Assembly: GCA_021325695.1 (NCBI GenBank)
Contig: JAJTCR010000163.1
Span: 1 to 6,469 of the forward strand
Length of the DNA: 6,469 bases
Reading direction: 5' to 3'
From: Steroidobacteraceae bacterium
GTDB lineage: Bacteria > Pseudomonadota > Gammaproteobacteria > Steroidobacterales > Steroidobacteraceae
Under the pieces are notes generated by a model. That model did no database searches, was not told where the DNA came from, and saw only the letters and a list, made by a program, of their open reading frames with translations. This document shows, one piece after another, positions 5,810-6,469 of this stretch. The translations under genes were made by a program, and so were the position numbers. Every line of letters starts with the position of its first letter. Position 1 is the stretch's first letter.

Positions 5810-6469
5810 CCCGCCCCAGGCACGCTGCGGTATCGCGGGTGTCGCGCTGGCTGGCCGCCGTGCTGACGGCCGCAGTCGCCGTGAACGCCGCCCTCGCGCA
5901 ACCCGAGCCCCCGCCGACGGTCCAGCCGGCACCCTCGACGGGCATCGGCCGACCCATCGAGGAGAACCCGGCCTGGGATCGCACGCTCGAGCGCATCGCG
6001 TCCTCGGTCGTGTCGATCGAGATCGACCAGACGCGCGCGTTCGACACCGAATGGAACCAGTCGAGCCAGGCGACCGGCTTCGTCGTCGATGCCGAGCGCG
6101 GCCTGATCCTGACCAACCGGCACGTCGTGACGCCAGGGCCCGTGGTCGCCACCGCGATCCTCCAGAACCGCGAGGAGGTCGAACTGCGCGCGGTCTACCG
6201 CGATCCGGTCCACGACTTCGGCGTCTACCGCTACGATCCGGCGAAGCTCCGCTACGTCAAGCCCGCGGCGCTGCCGCTGTACCCGGAGGGCGCGAAGATC
6301 GGCACCGAGATCCGCGTGGTCGGCAACGACGCGGGTGAGCAGCTCTCGATCCTCGCCGGCACGCTTGCGCGCCTCGACCGCGAGGCGCCCGCGTACGGCG
6401 TCGGCAAGTACAACGACTTCAACACGTTCTACATCCAGGCGGCCTCCGGCACCTCGGGCGGGTCGTCGG
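5806..6469 (+). CDS. Exported Nma111/Deg7-like HtrA serine protease (5' part, runs off the window)
   Basis: This frame is open from 5806 to the window end, 221 full codons. The GTG at 5806 overlaps the kinase stop as GTGA, which suggests coupling. Alternatives are in-frame GTGs such as 5839, but the upstream start gives a complete signal peptide: basic RPRHAAVSRVSR, hydrophobic WLAAVLTAAVAV, then ALA|Q with cleavage after A31. A proline-rich linker follows. The trypsin-fold domain shows TGFVVDAERGLILTNRHVV with H106, DPVHDFGVYRYDP with D137, EIRVVGNDAGEQLSILAG, and NDFNTFYIQAASGTSGGSS, where S221 is the predicted nucleophile and the last complete codon. These motifs are those of yeast Nma111 and plant Deg7-type proteases. 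A periplasmic or surface quality-control role is inferred. PDZ domains would lie beyond the window. Confidence 0.9.
   Translation, partial: MTRPRHAAVSRVSRWLAAVLTAAVAVNAALAQPEPPPTVQPAPSTGIGRPIEENPAWDRTLERIASSVVSIEIDQTRAFDTEWNQSSQATGFVVDAERGLILTNRHVVTPGPVVATAILQNREEVELRAVYRDPVHDFGVYRYDPAKLRYVKPAALPLYPEGAKIGTEIRVVGNDAGEQLSILAGTLARLDREAPAYGVGKYNDFNTFYIQAASGTSGGSS

Noticed and set aside
6051..6338. Small plus-strand open frame within the protease region
   Set aside because: Out of frame with the protease, which shows H/D/S motifs and a signal peptide in its own frame.

Overview
The window is high-GC DNA from what is probably a pseudomonad-type Gram-negative bacterium (Pseudomonadota, most likely gamma- or beta-). 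This placement rests on the strong G/C third-position bias, the secreted HtrA-like protein and the general look of the genes. No ribosomal or other firm taxonomic marker is present, so it is tentative.

Bases 1-78 hold no gene. They contain two tandem copies of a 27-nt sequence (5-31 and 32-58) that resemble the end of a repeat or mobile element. From about 79 to 312 there is a complete glycine-sensing leader: two glycine riboswitch aptamers in tandem, then a strong intrinsic terminator. This leader faces directly into gcvT.

Bases 349-4738 form one tight operon, gcvT-gcvH-gcvPA-gcvPB, encoding three of the four proteins of the glycine cleavage system. The P-protein (glycine decarboxylase) is split into alpha and beta subunits. 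The gene for the L-protein (dihydrolipoyl dehydrogenase) is not in the window. The system converts glycine, THF and NAD+ to CO2, ammonia, 5,10-methylene-THF and NADH, and its control by a glycine riboswitch is the expected logic.

Bases 4740-4867 are an unusual interrupted palindrome. Each arm is built of four 7-nt units of the form AGTGANN, and the arms point toward each other around a GC-rich core. It fills almost the entire gap after gcvPB and ends 9 nt before the next start codon. It is the most distinctive non-coding structure here.

Bases 4877-5809 encode a PfkB-family kinase whose motifs closely resemble mycobacterial adenosine kinase (AdoK). A GTG start overlapping its stop codon opens an exported trypsin-fold protease (5806 to the window end). 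Its motifs match the eukaryotic Nma111/Deg7-type HtrA proteases better than classical DegP. The window ends immediately after the codon of the predicted catalytic serine. I found no phage, CRISPR, tRNA or rRNA, and no clearly new multi-gene system. The notable items are the riboswitch architecture, the heptad palindrome and the Nma111-like protease.
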